From contig DAOURC010000041.1 of the NCBI GenBank assembly GCA_030625285.1, positions 1 to 6,376 on the forward strand: a stretch of DNA of 6,376 nt. Direction: 5' to 3'. This stretch comes from Eubacteriales bacterium. Its GTDB lineage: Bacteria; Bacillota; Clostridia; Peptostreptococcales; Acidaminobacteraceae. Positions 5,347-6,376 of this stretch are shown one piece after another. A model generated the notes under the pieces. That model was not told the DNA's origin. It was given only the letters and a program-made list of their open reading frames with translations, and did not search any database. The translations under genes and the position numbers were made by a program. Numbering within the stretch: position 1 is the stretch's first letter; every line of letters starts with the position of its first letter.

Positions 5347-6375
5347 TTAGTATTTCATTTCTGCCATTCTTACATAAGATTCATAACGTTCTTTCGCTGA
5401 TTCTTCCGCTTCGACAAATAATCTTTCAGCTTCTTCAGGGAAAGTGTTCAACAATGTTGTATATCTTGCTTCACCCATTATGAAATCTTGGAAACTTGCT
5501 TTTGGCTCTTTTGAATCAAGGATAAATGGATTTTTTCCTTCATCCTTAAGACGAGGGTCAAATCTCCATAAATGCCAATAACCAGCTTCAACAGCATTCT
5601 TTTCTTGTCTTTGTGTTGTACCCATTCCAGTTTTAAGACCATGAGCAACACAAGGAGCATAAGCGATAATCAATGATGGTCCATCATAGCTTTCCGCTTC
5701 TTTCAAGGCTTTCATAACTTGGTTTTGATTTGCACCCATTGCAACTTGAGCAACATATACATAACCGTAAGTAGTAGAAATCATTCCTAAATCTTTCTTC
5801 TTGATTTTCTTACCAGATGCAGCAAATTTCGCTACTGCAGCAATAGGAGTCGCTTTAGAAGACTGTCCACCAGTGTTTGAGTAAACTTCAGTATCGAATA
5901 CCAATACATTTACATTTTCGCCTGATGCTAGAACGTGGTCCAAACCACCATAACCGATGTCATACGCCCAACCGTCTCCACCGATGATCCATACTGATTT
6001 CTTAATCAAGTAATCTTTATCATCAGCAATTGCTTCAATAAGCTCTTTTGCCTCTGCATTATCAACAGAATCAATGTTCTTGATTACTTGTAGAATATCT
6101 AATGTGGCAGCTTTTGATTGATTCTCATCATTCATTCCTTCTACCCAAGCTCTAAAAGGCTCTTTTACATTATCATCAATATCTAAAGCTAATAATTTTT
6201 CTACTTTTAAAGCTATTCCATTTCTAACACTCTTGATTGCTAATGCCATACCATATCCGTACTCAGCATTATCTTCGAATAACGAGTTTGCCCAAGCAGG
6301 ACCTTTACCTTCGTTATTCTTAGTATAAGGAGTAGATGGTGCTGATGCTCCCCAGATTGATGAACAACCAGTAGC
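5347..6375 (-). CDS. nifJ: Pyruvate:ferredoxin (flavodoxin) oxidoreductase, C-terminal part (5' end outside window)
   Basis: The frame is open to the right edge and gives the last 342 residues of an enzyme normally near 1,170-1,200. It oxidises pyruvate with CoA to acetyl-CoA and CO2 and reduces ferredoxin, the central pyruvate step of anaerobes. Visible is the thiamine-diphosphate domain: TGCSSIWGASAPSTPYT at the fragment start, GKGPAWANSLFEDNAEYGYG, GDGWAYDIGYGG (fragment 133-144) and VYSNTGGQ (164-171), covering the cofactor and Mg2+ site. The Cys of TGCSS and of YAPCVAHG (about 242) correspond to ligands of the proximal 4Fe-4S cluster in characterised enzymes; the other two lie upstream. 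The apparent start at 6249 is internal, as conserved sequence continues before it. The gene ends in three consecutive in-frame TAA codons and a strong terminator. Confidence 0.97.
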   Translation of the reverse strand, partial: ATGCSSIWGASAPSTPYTKNNEGKGPAWANSLFEDNAEYGYGMALAIKSVRNGIALKVEKLLALDIDDNVKEPFRAWVEGMNDENQSKAATLDILQVIKNIDSVDNAEAKELIEAIADDKDYLIKKSVWIIGGDGWAYDIGYGGLDHVLASGENVNVLVFDTEVYSNTGGQSSKATPIAAVAKFAASGKKIKKKDLGMISTTYGYVYVAQVAMGANQNQVMKALKEAESYDGPSLIIAYAPCVAHGLKTGMGTTQRQEKNAVEAGYWHLWRFDPRLKDEGKNPFILDSKEPKASFQDFIMGEARYTTLLNTFPEEAERLFVEAEESAKERYESYVRMAEMKY

Positions 6376-6376
6376 A

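Noticed and set aside
5347..6249. Complete 300-residue gene starting at ATG 6249
   Set aside because: Conserved pyruvate:ferredoxin oxidoreductase sequence continues in frame to the right edge, so the ATG is internal and the gene is cut by the window.

Overview
The window looks like an ordinary chromosomal stretch from a low-GC, obligately anaerobic Firmicute. Support comes from AT-rich codon use, strong AGGAGG-type ribosome binding sites, U-tailed hairpin terminators, a pyruvate:ferredoxin oxidoreductase and a ferredoxin-domain aldo/keto reductase. A Clostridia/Tissierellia member (Peptoniphilus/Anaerococcus-like) is a reasonable guess, but that is inference. No mobile element, CRISPR array, rRNA or tRNA is visible.

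The left part reads on the + strand. The 3' end of a beta-CASP metallo-beta-lactamase RNA nuclease (2-574) is followed by a tight two-gene drug-efflux unit: a MarR-family regulator (648-1088) and a MepA-like MATE transporter (1092-2459), 3 nt apart. The gap before marR carries two copies of a 14-bp palindrome, probably the operators of the regulator. The same bases can fold into a terminator for the nuclease gene.

The rest reads on the - strand. From right to left it holds the C-terminal 342 residues of pyruvate:ferredoxin oxidoreductase (5347-6375), a thioredoxin-fold protein with an odd active site (4861-5208), an aldo/keto reductase with 4Fe-4S motifs (3646-4809) coupled to a soluble P-type-ATPase-like HAD phosphatase (3171-3635), and the biotin ECF S-component BioY (2479-3054). 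BioY converges on the MATE gene and shares a two-way terminator with it. Each transcription unit has a recognisable terminator, and most have a plausible sigma-A promoter.

Functionally, the right half is redox metabolism (pyruvate oxidation, ferredoxin-linked reduction, a thiol/disulfide-type protein). BioY marks biotin uptake, and its promoter overlaps a candidate BirA operator. No wholly new system is evident. The points most worth a second look are the compact overlaps of terminators with the start signals of the next gene (586-650 and 4807-4857) and the non-canonical active site of the thioredoxin-like protein.
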